Of a DNA stretch of 64,000 nucleotides, positions 43,851-52,796 are shown in pieces. Below the pieces are notes generated by a model. It was not told where the DNA came from. It did no database searches and worked only from the letters and a program-made list of their open reading frames with translations. The stretch spans positions 35,466-99,465 of the forward strand of contig JAEYBE010000061.1 of assembly GCA_023404495.1 (NCBI GenBank), read 5' to 3'. The position numbers were made by a program, and so were the translations under genes. How positions within the stretch are numbered: the stretch's first letter is position 1; each line of letters begins with the position of its first letter. This DNA comes from Actinomycetes bacterium (GTDB taxonomy: Bacteria > Actinomycetota > Thermoleophilia > Solirubrobacterales > JACPNS01).

Positions 43851-45710
43851 ATGCCGGTTCCCCATCGAACCCCAACTCGGCTGGCGGCGACGCTGGCGGC
43901 TGCGCTGCTGCTCGTCGCGTTGATTCCGGCCGCTGCCCGCGCGGCCGATCAGGCGAGCGACACGCCGGAGGCCGCTCCCCTGAAGGAGTTGCCGGATCTC
44001 GTCCTGACGCCCTGGCTCTCGTCGCAGACCAAGAACGGCAATTTCCGCCGGCCATCCGGGACGTTGATGACAGACGGCTACGCCAACGTCGGGCTCGCCT
44101 ACGCGATGCTGCTCGAAGCCGCCCGCAGCGGCCAGACGCGCTACTTCGAGTCGGCGATGAAAGCGATCGACTGGTCGACGCGGACGCGGTATCCGATGAC
44201 CGGCGTCTTCTTCCAGATGTTCTCCGCTGCGGCCTACAACCTGGCCCGCGAGAAGTTCGGGAACCGCAAGGCGTTCAAGCAGGTGCGTCCGCGCTGGGCG
44301 AATCAGCTGCGGCGCTTCCCCTACCAGCGCGGGGTGCTCGGCTCGCACTATCGCTACAACAAGAATCTCGTCGAGGCGCTGCAGGTGATCGAGCTCTACA
44401 ACACCGGGCTGCGCGGCAACGCCAGAAACGCGATCCTGCGCAATCGCAAGGAAGCCCTCCGCCGGGCGGTGCGCCTGATGAACGTCTGGATCCCGCGCCG
44501 GGTTGAGGCCTACACCAAGGTGGTCGGCAAGCCCGAAGGCTGGCCCAGCGCCAAGAAGGTCGCAGAGATGAGCGACCCGCCGGACAACCCGCCGGCCTAC
44601 AACGCGCTGACCGCCGGCCTCTTCGCGCGCGCCTACTCGCGTCTGCCCGTGATCGAACGGACCGAGCGCATGCGTTCGACCGCAGAGACGATGATCGACG
44701 GGGTGATAGCCCGCGCCGCCCCGGACGGCGACATCGCGTTCGATGGCCGCTCCCAGGAGCAGGCTTGGGCGCTCTCAAGCGCCGCTTATGCGGCTTGGAA
44801 CGCCTCCGACTTCGAGGTCGGGTCGCTGCGTGCGATCCACCTGGCTTTCGCGCGGCGCGTTGTCTCGCGCCTCGAGAACGTCCACGTGACAAGCAAGTCG
44901 TCGTTCGGTTTCGTGCTGACGCCGGCAGCGGGTTGCTGCGATCGCCAGGACAAGCCGCCCGGGCAGGACCACTACTACGACGTCGGCAAGTACTCGGGTC
45001 TGACTGCACTGACGCTGGGCTGGGCGCTCGAGGAGCGGCCCGACGACTGGGCCGAGGGCTCAGCCTTGCTCCCGACCGATGCGCCGTCGGACTTCGTCTT
45101 CGGCCTCGGCCGCGGGCGTTTCTACCAGCACAGCGGCACCGATCTCTACTGGTTCATGCGCATGCAGAGCGACTACTACGACGCCCGCGCCGACATGGGC
45201 CTGGCGGTGCTGAAGGTCCGCGGGGGAGACGGAAAGTGGATCGACGCTGTCCCGCCGCGGCCATACACAGGCGGCCATCACAGCCCGGCCGATCCGGCAG
45301 CGCCATGTCTCGTATACCGCAAGGGCTGCGCATACTTGGAGCTGCACGGCGGAGTCCCCGCGGCCGGCGGCGCCTTCAGCTTTCAGGCGCGCTGGCGGAC
45401 CGCACGAAACACGGTGGTCAGGAACACGACGGCGGTGGTCACGCCGACCAGCAACGGCCTGAAGCTGAGCTGGCCGGCACGTGCGGCCGACGAGTACCGC
45501 GTCGACACATTTCTCGCCAAGCCGAGCTGCGCGAACTCTGGGGCGATCCAGACGGCGCACGTCTCAATCACAATCAGCGGGCGAAAGCGCTGCGGCATCT
45601 TCAAGACCATCTACGCCGGCGGCTCGCTGACCACGCTGCGCAAGGCGCGCCTCGTCGCCGGCGGCGGGGCCGGCGCCGTCGAAGTCGCCTACACGGCTCA
45701 CGCTGGCTGA
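43851..45710 (+). CDS. Large secreted protein of unknown function, alpha-toroid-like
   Basis: 619 residues. Signal peptide (TRLAATLAAALLLVALIPAAARA, cut near residue 32). Residues ~50-440 are rich in amphipathic helices with repeated aromatic and Gly turns (GYANVGLAYAMLLEAARSG, AYNLAREKFGNRKAF, YDVGKYSGLTALTLGWALEE), resembling alpha/alpha toroids of polysaccharide-active enzymes. The last ~130 residues are beta-rich, with cysteines, and look like a carbohydrate-binding or fibronectin-like domain (SFQARWRTARNTVV, LSWPARAADEYRV). I do not recognise the family; a glycan lyase or hydrolase is only a guess. Confidence 0.7.
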   Translation: MPVPHRTPTRLAATLAAALLLVALIPAAARAADQASDTPEAAPLKELPDLVLTPWLSSQTKNGNFRRPSGTLMTDGYANVGLAYAMLLEAARSGQTRYFESAMKAIDWSTRTRYPMTGVFFQMFSAAAYNLAREKFGNRKAFKQVRPRWANQLRRFPYQRGVLGSHYRYNKNLVEALQVIELYNTGLRGNARNAILRNRKEALRRAVRLMNVWIPRRVEAYTKVVGKPEGWPSAKKVAEMSDPPDNPPAYNALTAGLFARAYSRLPVIERTERMRSTAETMIDGVIARAAPDGDIAFDGRSQEQAWALSSAAYAAWNASDFEVGSLRAIHLAFARRVVSRLENVHVTSKSSFGFVLTPAAGCCDRQDKPPGQDHYYDVGKYSGLTALTLGWALEERPDDWAEGSALLPTDAPSDFVFGLGRGRFYQHSGTDLYWFMRMQSDYYDARADMGLAVLKVRGGDGKWIDAVPPRPYTGGHHSPADPAAPCLVYRKGCAYLELHGGVPAAGGAFSFQARWRTARNTVVRNTTAVVTPTSNGLKLSWPARAADEYRVDTFLAKPSCANSGAIQTAHVSITISGRKRCGIFKTIYAGGSLTTLRKARLVAGGGAGAVEVAYTAHAG

Positions 45711-45724
45711 CGAACACTTGTTCG
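45711..45724. promoter_or_regulatory. uvrA: SOS box (LexA operator) upstream of uvrA
   Basis: CGAACACTTGTTCG: CGAAC-N4-GTTCG, a perfect match to the Gram-positive/actinobacterial LexA consensus. It begins directly after the stop of the preceding gene and lies just upstream of the probable -35 of uvrA; the -10 TAGGAT is at 45753-45758. Confidence 0.85.
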
Positions 45725-45764
45725 GTCCGGCTGGCGTGGTAGACAACGCGCCTAGGATCGAGTG

Positions 45765-48701
45765 ATGCCAGAAGCGAACGGAAATCTCCCGGCGGATCGA
45801 GGCCATGGAACGGGCTTCAGCGACCGCATGGTCGTTTCCGGCGCGCGCGAACACAACCTGAAGAACATCTCGCTCGAACTGCCGCGCGACGCGCTGATCG
45901 TGATCACCGGACTCTCCGGAAGCGGCAAATCGTCGCTCGCGTTCGACACGATCTACGCCGAGGGGCAACGCCGCTACGTCGAGTCGCTGTCGGCGTATGC
46001 GCGGCAGTTTCTCGGTCTGATGGAGAAGCCCGACGTCGACTCGATCGAAGGGCTCTCGCCGGCGATCTCGATCGACCAGAAGACGAGTTCGCGCAACCCC
46101 CGCTCGACGGTCGGCACGGTCACTGAGATCTACGACTATCTCCGCCTGCTCTGGGCGCGTGTCGGGCACCCCTACTGCTTCAACTGCGGTGAGCCGATCG
46201 AGGCCCAGTCTGCCGAGCAGATCATCGATCGCGTGCTCGAACTCGACGAAGGCACGAAGTTCCTCGTGCTCGCACCGGTCGTGCGCGGTCGCAAGGGCGA
46301 GTACGCGAAGTTGTTCGAGCAGCTGCGCGCCGATGGCTTCGTGCGCGTGAAGGTCGACGGTGAGGTCCGCCGGCTCGACGATGAAGAAGCGATCGAGCTC
46401 GACAAGAAGTACAAGCACGACATTTCAGTGGTCGTCGACCGATTGACAATGCGGCCCGACCTGCGCAAGCGCCTCGCAGACTCAATCGAGACAGCCGTCG
46501 GCTTGGCCGACGGTCTCGTTGAGATCGAAACCGTCGGAGACGATCCGCAGACCTACCTCTACAGCGAGAAGTTCCTCTGCATGAACTGCGGCTCGTCGAT
46601 GCCTGAGCTCGAGCCGCGGAGCTTCTCGTTCAACTCGCCTCACGGCGCTTGCCCAGATTGCCATGGACTCGGAATGGTGCGGCGCGTCGATCCGGCGCTC
46701 GTGATCGCGAATCCCGAGAAGTCGCTGCTCGATGGCGCGCTCTCGAAGTGGCTGATGCCGTTCTCGATGCACGTCGACCGCCTGATCGAGGCTGTTGCTG
46801 AGCACGTGGGGGCGGACGCGGCGACGCCGTGGGAAAAGCTGCCCGAGGGTGCGAAGTCCGCATACCTCAACGGCCTGCCAGACCGGGTCCAAGTGACGTA
46901 CACGACGCGTCGCGGCAACACGCGTAGCTACATGGCCCGCTACGAAGGAATCGTCCCGAGCATCGAGCGGCGCTACGCCGAGACCGAGAAGGACAACGCG
47001 CGCGAGTTCTACGAGGGCGTGATGGCCCTCACTCCGTGCGCGGCCTGCGACGGCGCCCGGCTGCGCCCGGAGAGCCGAAGCGTGCGGGTCGGCGGACTCG
47101 GGCTGCACGAATACTGCGACCTCTCGGTCGAGTCGGCGCTTGAGTGGATCCAGCAGATCGAGCTCTCAAAGACCGAGCGCGCGGTCGCGCGGCTGATTCT
47201 CAAGGAGATCCAGGAGCGGATGCAGTTCCTCGTGAACGTCGGCGTCGGCTACCTCTCGATGGGCCGCACCGCGTCGACGCTCTCGGGCGGAGAGGCGCAG
47301 CGCATTCGGCTTGCGACGCAGATCGGCTCGTCGCTGGTGGGGGTGCTCTACATCCTCGACGAACCCTCGATCGGACTGCACCAGCGCGACAACGAGCGCC
47401 TGATCGCGACACTCGAACGCCTGCGCAATCTCGGCAACACGGTGATCGTGGTCGAGCACGACGAAGGGACGATGCGTGCGGCCGACCAGGTCGTCGACAT
47501 CGGCCCCGGCGCCGGTGTCCACGGCGGCGAGATCATCGCCCAGGGCACCGCCGAAGAGGTCGGAGCGGTGGCGGAGTCGCTCACCGGTCAGTTCCTCTCG
47601 GGCGCGCGGCGGATTGAGATGCCGTTCTCGCGGCGCAAGCCCAAGGGCTGGATCGAAATCAAGGGCGCAAGCCAACACAATCTGAAGGACGTCGACGCCA
47701 AGTTCCCGCTCGGCGTGTTCTGTTGCGTGACCGGGGTTTCCGGCAGCGGTAAGAGCACGCTGGTCAACGACATCCTCAACAAGGCGGCGACCGGGGCGAT
47801 GAAGAACGGCCAGCGCCAGCGCCCGGGCGCGCACAAGAAGATCAATGGACTCGATCAGGTCGACAAGGTGATCGACATTAACCAATCGCCGATCGGCCGC
47901 ACTCCGCGCAGTAACCCGGCCACCTACACCGGACTGTTCGATCAGGTCCGCGATCTCTTCTCGAAGACGCAAGAGGCCCGCGCGCGCGGCTACAAGCCCG
48001 GGCGTTTCTCGTTCAACGTCAAGGGCGGCCGCTGTGAGGTCTGCTCTGGCGAGGGTCAGATCAAAATCGAGATGCACTTCCTGCCAGATGTCTATGTGCC
48101 CTGCGAGCAGTGCCACGGCAAGCGCTACAACCGCGAAACGCTCGAAGTCAAATACAAGGGCAAGAGCATCGCCGACGTCCTCGACATGACGATCGAGGAG
48201 GCGCTCGAATTCTTCGACCCGGTGCCCAAGATTGCCCGGCGCCTGCGCACGCTCAGCGACGTCGGGCTCGGGTACGTACAGCTCGGCCAGCCGGCAACGA
48301 CGCTTTCCGGCGGCGAGGCGCAGCGCGTGAAGCTCGCCAACGAGTTGGCTCGAGTGGCGACCGGTAAGACGCTCTACATCCTCGACGAACCGACCACGGG
48401 ACTGCACTTCGCCGACATCGAGCGCCTGCTCGACGTGCTCCAGCGCCTGGTTGATGCAGGCAACTCGGTCGTGGTTATCGAGCACAATCTCGACGTGATC
48501 AAGGCGGCAGACTGGCTGATCGATCTTGGGCCCGAGGGCGGCGAAGGGGGAGGAGAGATCCTCGTTGCGGGCTCGCCCGAAGACGTCGCTGCCGAGCCGC
48601 GCTCCTACACCGGGCGATTTCTTGCGGAAGCAGTGGGCGCGCCGAAGGCCGCCAGGAAGTCTTCGGCCAAGCGCCCGGCGCGGGTGAAGTCGGCGGCCTG
48701 A
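45765..48701 (+). CDS. uvrA: UvrABC excision nuclease subunit A
   Basis: 978 residues from ATG 45765, 6 nt after TAGGAT; a GTG directly before it adds one Met. Two ABC ATPase halves: GLSGSGKSSLAFDT with STLSGGEAQRIRLA and YILDEPSIGLHQRD, then GVSGSGKSTLVND with TTLSGGEAQRVKLA and YILDEPTTGLHFAD. Zinc ligands: CFNC, CMNC plus CPDC, and CEVC plus CEQC. It finds bulky DNA lesions and recruits UvrB. The SOS box predicts induction by DNA damage. Confidence 0.97.
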   Translation: MPEANGNLPADRGHGTGFSDRMVVSGAREHNLKNISLELPRDALIVITGLSGSGKSSLAFDTIYAEGQRRYVESLSAYARQFLGLMEKPDVDSIEGLSPAISIDQKTSSRNPRSTVGTVTEIYDYLRLLWARVGHPYCFNCGEPIEAQSAEQIIDRVLELDEGTKFLVLAPVVRGRKGEYAKLFEQLRADGFVRVKVDGEVRRLDDEEAIELDKKYKHDISVVVDRLTMRPDLRKRLADSIETAVGLADGLVEIETVGDDPQTYLYSEKFLCMNCGSSMPELEPRSFSFNSPHGACPDCHGLGMVRRVDPALVIANPEKSLLDGALSKWLMPFSMHVDRLIEAVAEHVGADAATPWEKLPEGAKSAYLNGLPDRVQVTYTTRRGNTRSYMARYEGIVPSIERRYAETEKDNAREFYEGVMALTPCAACDGARLRPESRSVRVGGLGLHEYCDLSVESALEWIQQIELSKTERAVARLILKEIQERMQFLVNVGVGYLSMGRTASTLSGGEAQRIRLATQIGSSLVGVLYILDEPSIGLHQRDNERLIATLERLRNLGNTVIVVEHDEGTMRAADQVVDIGPGAGVHGGEIIAQGTAEEVGAVAESLTGQFLSGARRIEMPFSRRKPKGWIEIKGASQHNLKDVDAKFPLGVFCCVTGVSGSGKSTLVNDILNKAATGAMKNGQRQRPGAHKKINGLDQVDKVIDINQSPIGRTPRSNPATYTGLFDQVRDLFSKTQEARARGYKPGRFSFNVKGGRCEVCSGEGQIKIEMHFLPDVYVPCEQCHGKRYNRETLEVKYKGKSIADVLDMTIEEALEFFDPVPKIARRLRTLSDVGLGYVQLGQPATTLSGGEAQRVKLANELARVATGKTLYILDEPTTGLHFADIERLLDVLQRLVDAGNSVVVIEHNLDVIKAADWLIDLGPEGGEGGGEILVAGSPEDVAAEPRSYTGRFLAEAVGAPKAARKSSAKRPARVKSAA

Positions 48702-48740
48702 GCCTGTCAGGCATGAACAAGCGGGATTCACTCCATGAGC

Positions 48741-48756
48741 CGACCCCGCGGGGTCG
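48741..48756. other. 16-bp perfect palindrome between uvrA and acyltransferase
   Basis: CGACCCCGCGGGGTCG is self-complementary without a spacer. It lies 40 bp after uvrA and 38 bp before the TAGTGT -10 of the next gene. It could be an operator or, as RNA, a weak stem closing with a small loop; no T-run follows. Confidence 0.35.
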
Positions 48757-48807
48757 TCTGATGGAAGATTTGCCGCTTGAGAACGCGCATCGCTAGTGTC
48801 AGCCGCG

Positions 48808-49392
48808 ATGCAGCCGACGCCGGATGATCTCAAGCTCTGGGAGCAGCGCGAGCGCTGGTACGAGCGCAACGACGATCCGGAACACCGCAAGCAGATCATC
48901 GAGGAACTTGCCGCTCGCCGTGCCTACGCCAGCTTCCCGATCCACGGCGAATGGCTCGAAGGAATGCGATCCGGTCGCATCGAGATCGGCGAGAACACGC
49001 TCTTTCAGCAGCACTGCTGGCTGACGCTTGACCTCGACGGGGCGCAGATCAAGATCGGTGCCAACGGCTTCTTCAACCTCGGCGTGATGATCGCCGCTCA
49101 GGATTCGATCACGATCGGCGACTGGGCGATGATCGGCAACGGCTGCTTCATCGGTGACGCGTCCCACCGCTTCGACGACCCCGATACGCCGGTCCCGCTC
49201 CAGGGCTTCACTAGCAAGGGCCCGGTGGAGATCGGCGACAACGTCTGGCTCGGCGTCAACAGTGTCGTCACCAGCGGCGTGACGATCGGTGAGCGCTGCG
49301 TGATCGGCTCAAACAGTGTCGTCACTCACGACATTCCTCCGCACACCATCGCCGCCGGCGCGCCGGCGAAGGTGATCCGCTCAATTCGCTGA
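48808..49392 (+). CDS. Hexapeptide-repeat acyltransferase (maa/LacA-like)
   Basis: 194 residues. Hexapeptide turns at IEIGENTLF, AQIKIGANGFFNLGVMIAAQDSITIGDWAMIGNGCFIGD, then SHRFDD with the likely catalytic His, and GPVEIGDNVWLGVNSVVTSGVTIGERCVIGSNSVVTHDIPPHTIAAGAPAKVIR in the C-terminal part. This is the layout of O-acetyltransferases of the maltose/galactoside type. ATG 48808 follows TAGTGT by 8 nt; a GTG four codons upstream lies inside that hexamer. Acceptor unknown. Confidence 0.83.
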   Translation: MQPTPDDLKLWEQRERWYERNDDPEHRKQIIEELAARRAYASFPIHGEWLEGMRSGRIEIGENTLFQQHCWLTLDLDGAQIKIGANGFFNLGVMIAAQDSITIGDWAMIGNGCFIGDASHRFDDPDTPVPLQGFTSKGPVEIGDNVWLGVNSVVTSGVTIGERCVIGSNSVVTHDIPPHTIAAGAPAKVIRSIR

Positions 49393-49404
49393 TCCGCCGG
49401 GCGG

Positions 49405-50025
49405 CTAGCGAATAGAAAGGTCTCGCAGCGCGATCGCCACCGCGTGGGCGCGTGTTGAGGCGTCGAGCTTGCGCATCGCATTCTTGACGTGTGTGCGCAC
49501 GGTGTGCGCGGATAGGGAAAGCTTTTCGGCGACCTCGTCGGTCGAGTATCCATCGGAGAGCAATCCAAGAATCTCCCGCTCGCGGCGCGAGAGCTGCGGC
49601 TGCTCGGAGGCGATCATCTCGTCGATCTCGCTGTCGCTCATTGGCACCGGTAGCCAACGCCGGCCGCCGGCGACGGTGCGAATTCCGTCGATCAGAGCGT
49701 CGGTGTCGTCGTTCTTGATCGCAAATCCAAGTGCCCCTGCTGCCATAGCGCGCGCGACCAGGCGATCGTCGTGGTAATCGCCCCACGCAATCACATTCTG
49801 CCGTTTGCGCGTGATGTCGCGGATCAGATCGATTGCGTCGATCTCCTCCGGGCGCAGATCGACGACGACCACATCCGGACGCTCGGTGGCGATCAGCTCA
49901 CGTGCATTTGAGTCGGCCTTTGCGTCGGCCACAACGACGATGTTGTGCGGTTCGAGTACGTATCGCAGCCCGCTTCGCAGGACTGCGTGATCATCAATGA
50001 CCACGACCCGGGTCTCGGCGCTCAT
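49405..50025 (-). CDS. NarL/LuxR-family response regulator, atypical receiver
   Basis: 206 residues. Receiver domain: D11-D12 (VVIDDHAVLRSGLR), phosphoacceptor D56 (DVVVVDLRP) and K104 (GFAIKND) are present, but the conserved switch Thr/Ser is Gly82 (VIAWGDYHDD). The LuxR helix-turn-helix (~143-200) has LSRREREILGLLSDGYSTDEVAEKLSLSAHTVRTHVKNAMRKL. There is no histidine kinase next to it. AAAGGA precedes the ATG 50025 at about 11 nt; a longer frame adds ten residues. Confidence 0.88.
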   Translation of the reverse strand: MSAETRVVVIDDHAVLRSGLRYVLEPHNIVVVADAKADSNARELIATERPDVVVVDLRPEEIDAIDLIRDITRKRQNVIAWGDYHDDRLVARAMAAGALGFAIKNDDTDALIDGIRTVAGGRRWLPVPMSDSEIDEMIASEQPQLSRREREILGLLSDGYSTDEVAEKLSLSAHTVRTHVKNAMRKLDASTRAHAVAIALRDLSIR

Positions 50026-50200
50026 TCTTGATGGATTCCTTTCGCTCCGACTCACCGAATTGATCGGGAGCGCCTTCCCATCTCGAGGGAGACCTACCGA
50101 GTCGCGTTACGGATCGCCGCTTGAAGCTCTTGCTGAGCTGCGCTGTCGGACGGGGCCATCCAACTGCGCCCACCGACCCACGAAGGCCGGCAGTGCACGG

Positions 50201-50238
50201 AATATACAGGACGATTCGGCGGGTGACCACTCGGTCAC
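50201..50238 (-). promoter_or_regulatory. Promoter and operator of the response-regulator gene
   Basis: Minus strand: -35 TGGTCA (50229-50224), 17-bp spacer, -10 TATATT (50206-50201). An inverted repeat GTGACC-ACTC-GGTCAC (50223-50238) covers the -35. Transcription would start near 50194, leaving an unusually long leader of about 170 nt before the ATG. The rest of 50026-50266 shows nothing recognisable. Confidence 0.45.
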
Positions 50239-50266
50239 TTTGGCCAATCAGCCAGTTTTTTCCCTG

Positions 50267-51202
50267 CTATGAGGTAGTTTCGACCGCGCGGCGTTCGCCC
50301 AGAGCACGTGACCACTCGGCGAGTTCGCGGGCCTCGTCGGGCGACATTCCGTAGCCGTGTTCGGGCGCTGGATACTGGCGAGTACGGACGTCGTCGACGT
50401 ACGCGGACACGCCGCGGAGCATCTCGTGGCGCACCTGCGCGTACTGGCGAACGAACTTCGCCGGGCGGCCGTTCCAGATACCGAGCAGGTCGTGGTAGAC
50501 GAGAACCTGACCGTCGGTGGACGGGCCAGCGCCGATTCCGATCGCCGGAATCTCAAGGTGCGGCATCAGGGCCTCAGTGAGCTCTGAGGGGATCGCCTCA
50601 AGGACGATCGCAAAACAACCGGCTTCCTGCAGGGCAAGTGCGTCTTCGATCACCTGCTGGGCCTGCGCGGCGTTACGACCCTGCGCGCGAAAGCCCCCGA
50701 GCTGCACAGCGCTCTGCGGCGTCAAGCCAACGTGACCCATCACCGGGATACCCGCCTGAACGATCGCGCGTGCACGATCGACGCTGCTGCCGCCGCGCTC
50801 GAGCTTGACAACGTCACAGCCTGCCTCCTTGATGAAGCGCTGGGCGTTGGCGACCGCGATCTCGTCACTGCCTTCGTAGGAGCCGAACGGCATGTCGCCG
50901 ATCAACAGCGGAGTTTCGAGCCCGCGGCGAACAGCCGCCGAGAGCATCACCATCTCGTCCATCGAAACCGGCGTCGTGTTCGGGTAGCCGAGCACGACCA
51001 TCGCGGCGGAGTCGCCAACCAGCACGAGATCGACCCCGGCCTCTTCGACGACCGTCGCCGATGGGTAGTCGTATGCCGTGACCATCACGATCAGCTCGCC
51101 GAGCGCCTTCTTCTCGCGCAGGCGGGTGATCGACATCGGCGCCGAGCCGCGCTCCACCGGCTTGTTGCTGGTCGGGCTACTCTGGGTGGGGTAGGTGCTC
51201 AT
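50267..51202 (-). CDS. panB: 3-methyl-2-oxobutanoate hydroxymethyltransferase
   Basis: 311 residues. MVTAYDYPSATVVEEAGVDLVLVGDS, LPFGSYEGS-type segment (DMPFGSYEGSDE), KLERGG, VMGHVGLTPQSA and AIGIGAGPSTDGQVLVYHDLLG are PanB hallmarks. It makes ketopantoate. AGGAG lies about 6 nt before the ATG. Last gene of panC-panD-panB. Confidence 0.96.
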   Translation of the reverse strand: MSTYPTQSSPTSNKPVERGSAPMSITRLREKKALGELIVMVTAYDYPSATVVEEAGVDLVLVGDSAAMVVLGYPNTTPVSMDEMVMLSAAVRRGLETPLLIGDMPFGSYEGSDEIAVANAQRFIKEAGCDVVKLERGGSSVDRARAIVQAGIPVMGHVGLTPQSAVQLGGFRAQGRNAAQAQQVIEDALALQEAGCFAIVLEAIPSELTEALMPHLEIPAIGIGAGPSTDGQVLVYHDLLGIWNGRPAKFVRQYAQVRHEMLRGVSAYVDDVRTRQYPAPEHGYGMSPDEARELAEWSRALGERRAVETTS

Positions 51203-51244
51203 CGTCTGCTCCTGATCTGGCGTGGGGTGGGGGAGGAAGGCTTT

Positions 51245-51655
51245 CTAGCGCTCGCGCGGGTCCTGGACGACGGAACTTCCGAGCAACTTCGCGACTTCGC
51301 TGTCGACCGACACCTCGCGGTTGTCGTCATCGACGTGCACGACCACGGGCGCATATTCCTTGAGCTCAGCCTCGCTGTATTCGGCGTAGCTGACGACGAT
51401 GATCTTGTCGCCCTTGGCGACCAGCCGGGCGGCCGCGCCGTTGACCTGCATCATGCCGCTGCCGCGCTCGCCGGCGATCGTGTACGTCTCGAAGCGCTGC
51501 CCGTTGTCGATGTCGAGGACGTGCACCATCTCGTTCTCGAGGATGTCCGACTTCTCAAGCAGGTCGGCGTCGATCGTGATCGATCCGACATAGTGCAGAT
51601 CGCAGTCGGTGACCGTCGCGCGGTGGATCTTGCTCTTGAGCATCTTCCGTTGCAT
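51245..51655 (-). CDS. panD: Aspartate 1-decarboxylase
   Basis: 136 residues. Self-cleavage site Gly24-Ser25 (HYVGSITID) gives the pyruvoyl group; KSKIHRATVTDCDL, NGAAARLVAKGDKIIVVSYA are conserved. It makes beta-alanine for pantothenate. The ATG at 51655 is chosen because AGGAG sits 9-10 nt upstream, over the panC stop; a frame starting at 51676 would overlap panC, and MLKSKIHR at 51643 is another option. Confidence 0.94.
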   Translation of the reverse strand: MQRKMLKSKIHRATVTDCDLHYVGSITIDADLLEKSDILENEMVHVLDIDNGQRFETYTIAGERGSGMMQVNGAAARLVAKGDKIIVVSYAEYSEAELKEYAPVVVHVDDDNREVSVDSEVAKLLGSSVVQDPRER

Positions 51656-51668
51656 TGCTGGGGATCTC

Positions 51669-52571
51669 CTAGGCACCGGCCGGCTGAGCTGCCGGTGCGG
51701 GGTTCGGGTTTGTGGATTGGGTCTGGGCTTGCAAAAGCATGTTGTCGATCAGGCGGGTGCGCCCTACGCGTGCGGCGACCACGGCGAGTGCCGGGCCGTC
51801 GACCGAGGAGAGCGGTTCGAGCGAATCCGGGTCGACCAGTTCGAAGTACTCGACGGCGTCGGTCTGCTCAAGGATCTGGAGGGCGCCGCTTGCGATCGCC
51901 GCGACGTCCGACTCACCGTCGGCGACCGCCGCCGCTGCGGCACGCAGCGCTTTCGAGAGCGCCAGCGCGCGCGGGCGCTCTTCTGCGGTGAGGTAAGCGT
52001 TGCGCGAGCTGAGGGCCAGGCCATCGGCCTCTCGAACGGTCGGACAGGCGATCACCTGCGTGCGGAAGTTCAGGTCGCGGGCCATTCGCCGGATCACTGC
52101 CACCTGCTGGGCGTCCTTCTGCCCGAAGTAGGAGCGATCGGCCTGCACCATGTTGAACAACTTTGCGACGACCGTCGTGACGCCGTCAAAGTGTTCGTGG
52201 CCGCGGCGCTCAGGGGCGCCGCAAAGCGTCTCCGTCACTCCGGTGACGGCCACGCTCGTCGCGAAGCCGGCGGGGTAGACCTCTTCGACCGACGGCGCGA
52301 AGAGCAGGTCGGCGCCGCGCTCAGAAGCCAGGGCCACGTCACGTTCGAACTGGCGCGGGTAGGCGTCGAGATCTTCGCCGGGCCGGAACTGCGTCGGGTT
52401 GACAAAGACGGTCACGACCGTGAATCCGTTCTCGGCGACACTGTGGTCGATCAGCGAGAGGTGCCCTTCATGCAGGGCACCCATCGTCGGCACGAGGCCG
52501 ATGCTGCGTCCGGAAAGACGCGCGGCGTCGAGTTCGAGGCGCAGCTCATCGAGCGTCGTCAAAGTGCGCAC
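51669..52571 (-). CDS. panC: Pantothenate synthetase
   Basis: 300 residues from GTG. VPTMGALHEGHLSLI (ATP site), FVNPTQFRPGEDLDAYPR, GHFDGV-type segment (GHEHFDGVTTVVAKLFN), FGQKDAQQ, and LALSSRNAYL. It joins pantoate and beta-alanine. First gene of the pan operon; GAGGA precedes the start. The C-terminal ~20 residues are a low-complexity Gln/Pro/Ala tail. Confidence 0.95.
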   Translation of the reverse strand: MRTLTTLDELRLELDAARLSGRSIGLVPTMGALHEGHLSLIDHSVAENGFTVVTVFVNPTQFRPGEDLDAYPRQFERDVALASERGADLLFAPSVEEVYPAGFATSVAVTGVTETLCGAPERRGHEHFDGVTTVVAKLFNMVQADRSYFGQKDAQQVAVIRRMARDLNFRTQVIACPTVREADGLALSSRNAYLTAEERPRALALSKALRAAAAAVADGESDVAAIASGALQILEQTDAVEYFELVDPDSLEPLSSVDGPALAVVAARVGRTRLIDNMLLQAQTQSTNPNPAPAAQPAGA

Positions 52572-52796
52572 GGCGCGTCCTCGCGTGGGAAGTCGGATAT
52601 GTGTCGCTTTGTCATCTTCGTTCCAGTTCTTGCGATACCGGACGAATCTCGTTTGCCGCTGTTGACCTGCGGCCGGTGTGGGTCTTGCTCAGTCCGTCCC
52701 ATTGCGGTGACGGCTGCTGCAGCAAATTGTACATGTACCGGCCGGCGGCGGCAACTAGAAAAGTGCTGATTTGCGACGGCGAGATACATTCGTCGC
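52572..52796. promoter_or_regulatory. Divergent region between panC and tsaE
   Basis: TACATT (52785-52790) ends 6 nt before the GTG of tsaE, a leaderless arrangement. A 10-bp palindrome GTACATGTAC lies at 52729-52738. No confident promoter for panC was found on the minus strand. Nothing else recognised. Confidence 0.4.

Noticed and set aside
47166..48899. 577-codon minus-strand open frame opposite uvrA
   Set aside because: Antisense shadow of a conserved gene; no family motif and no start signal.
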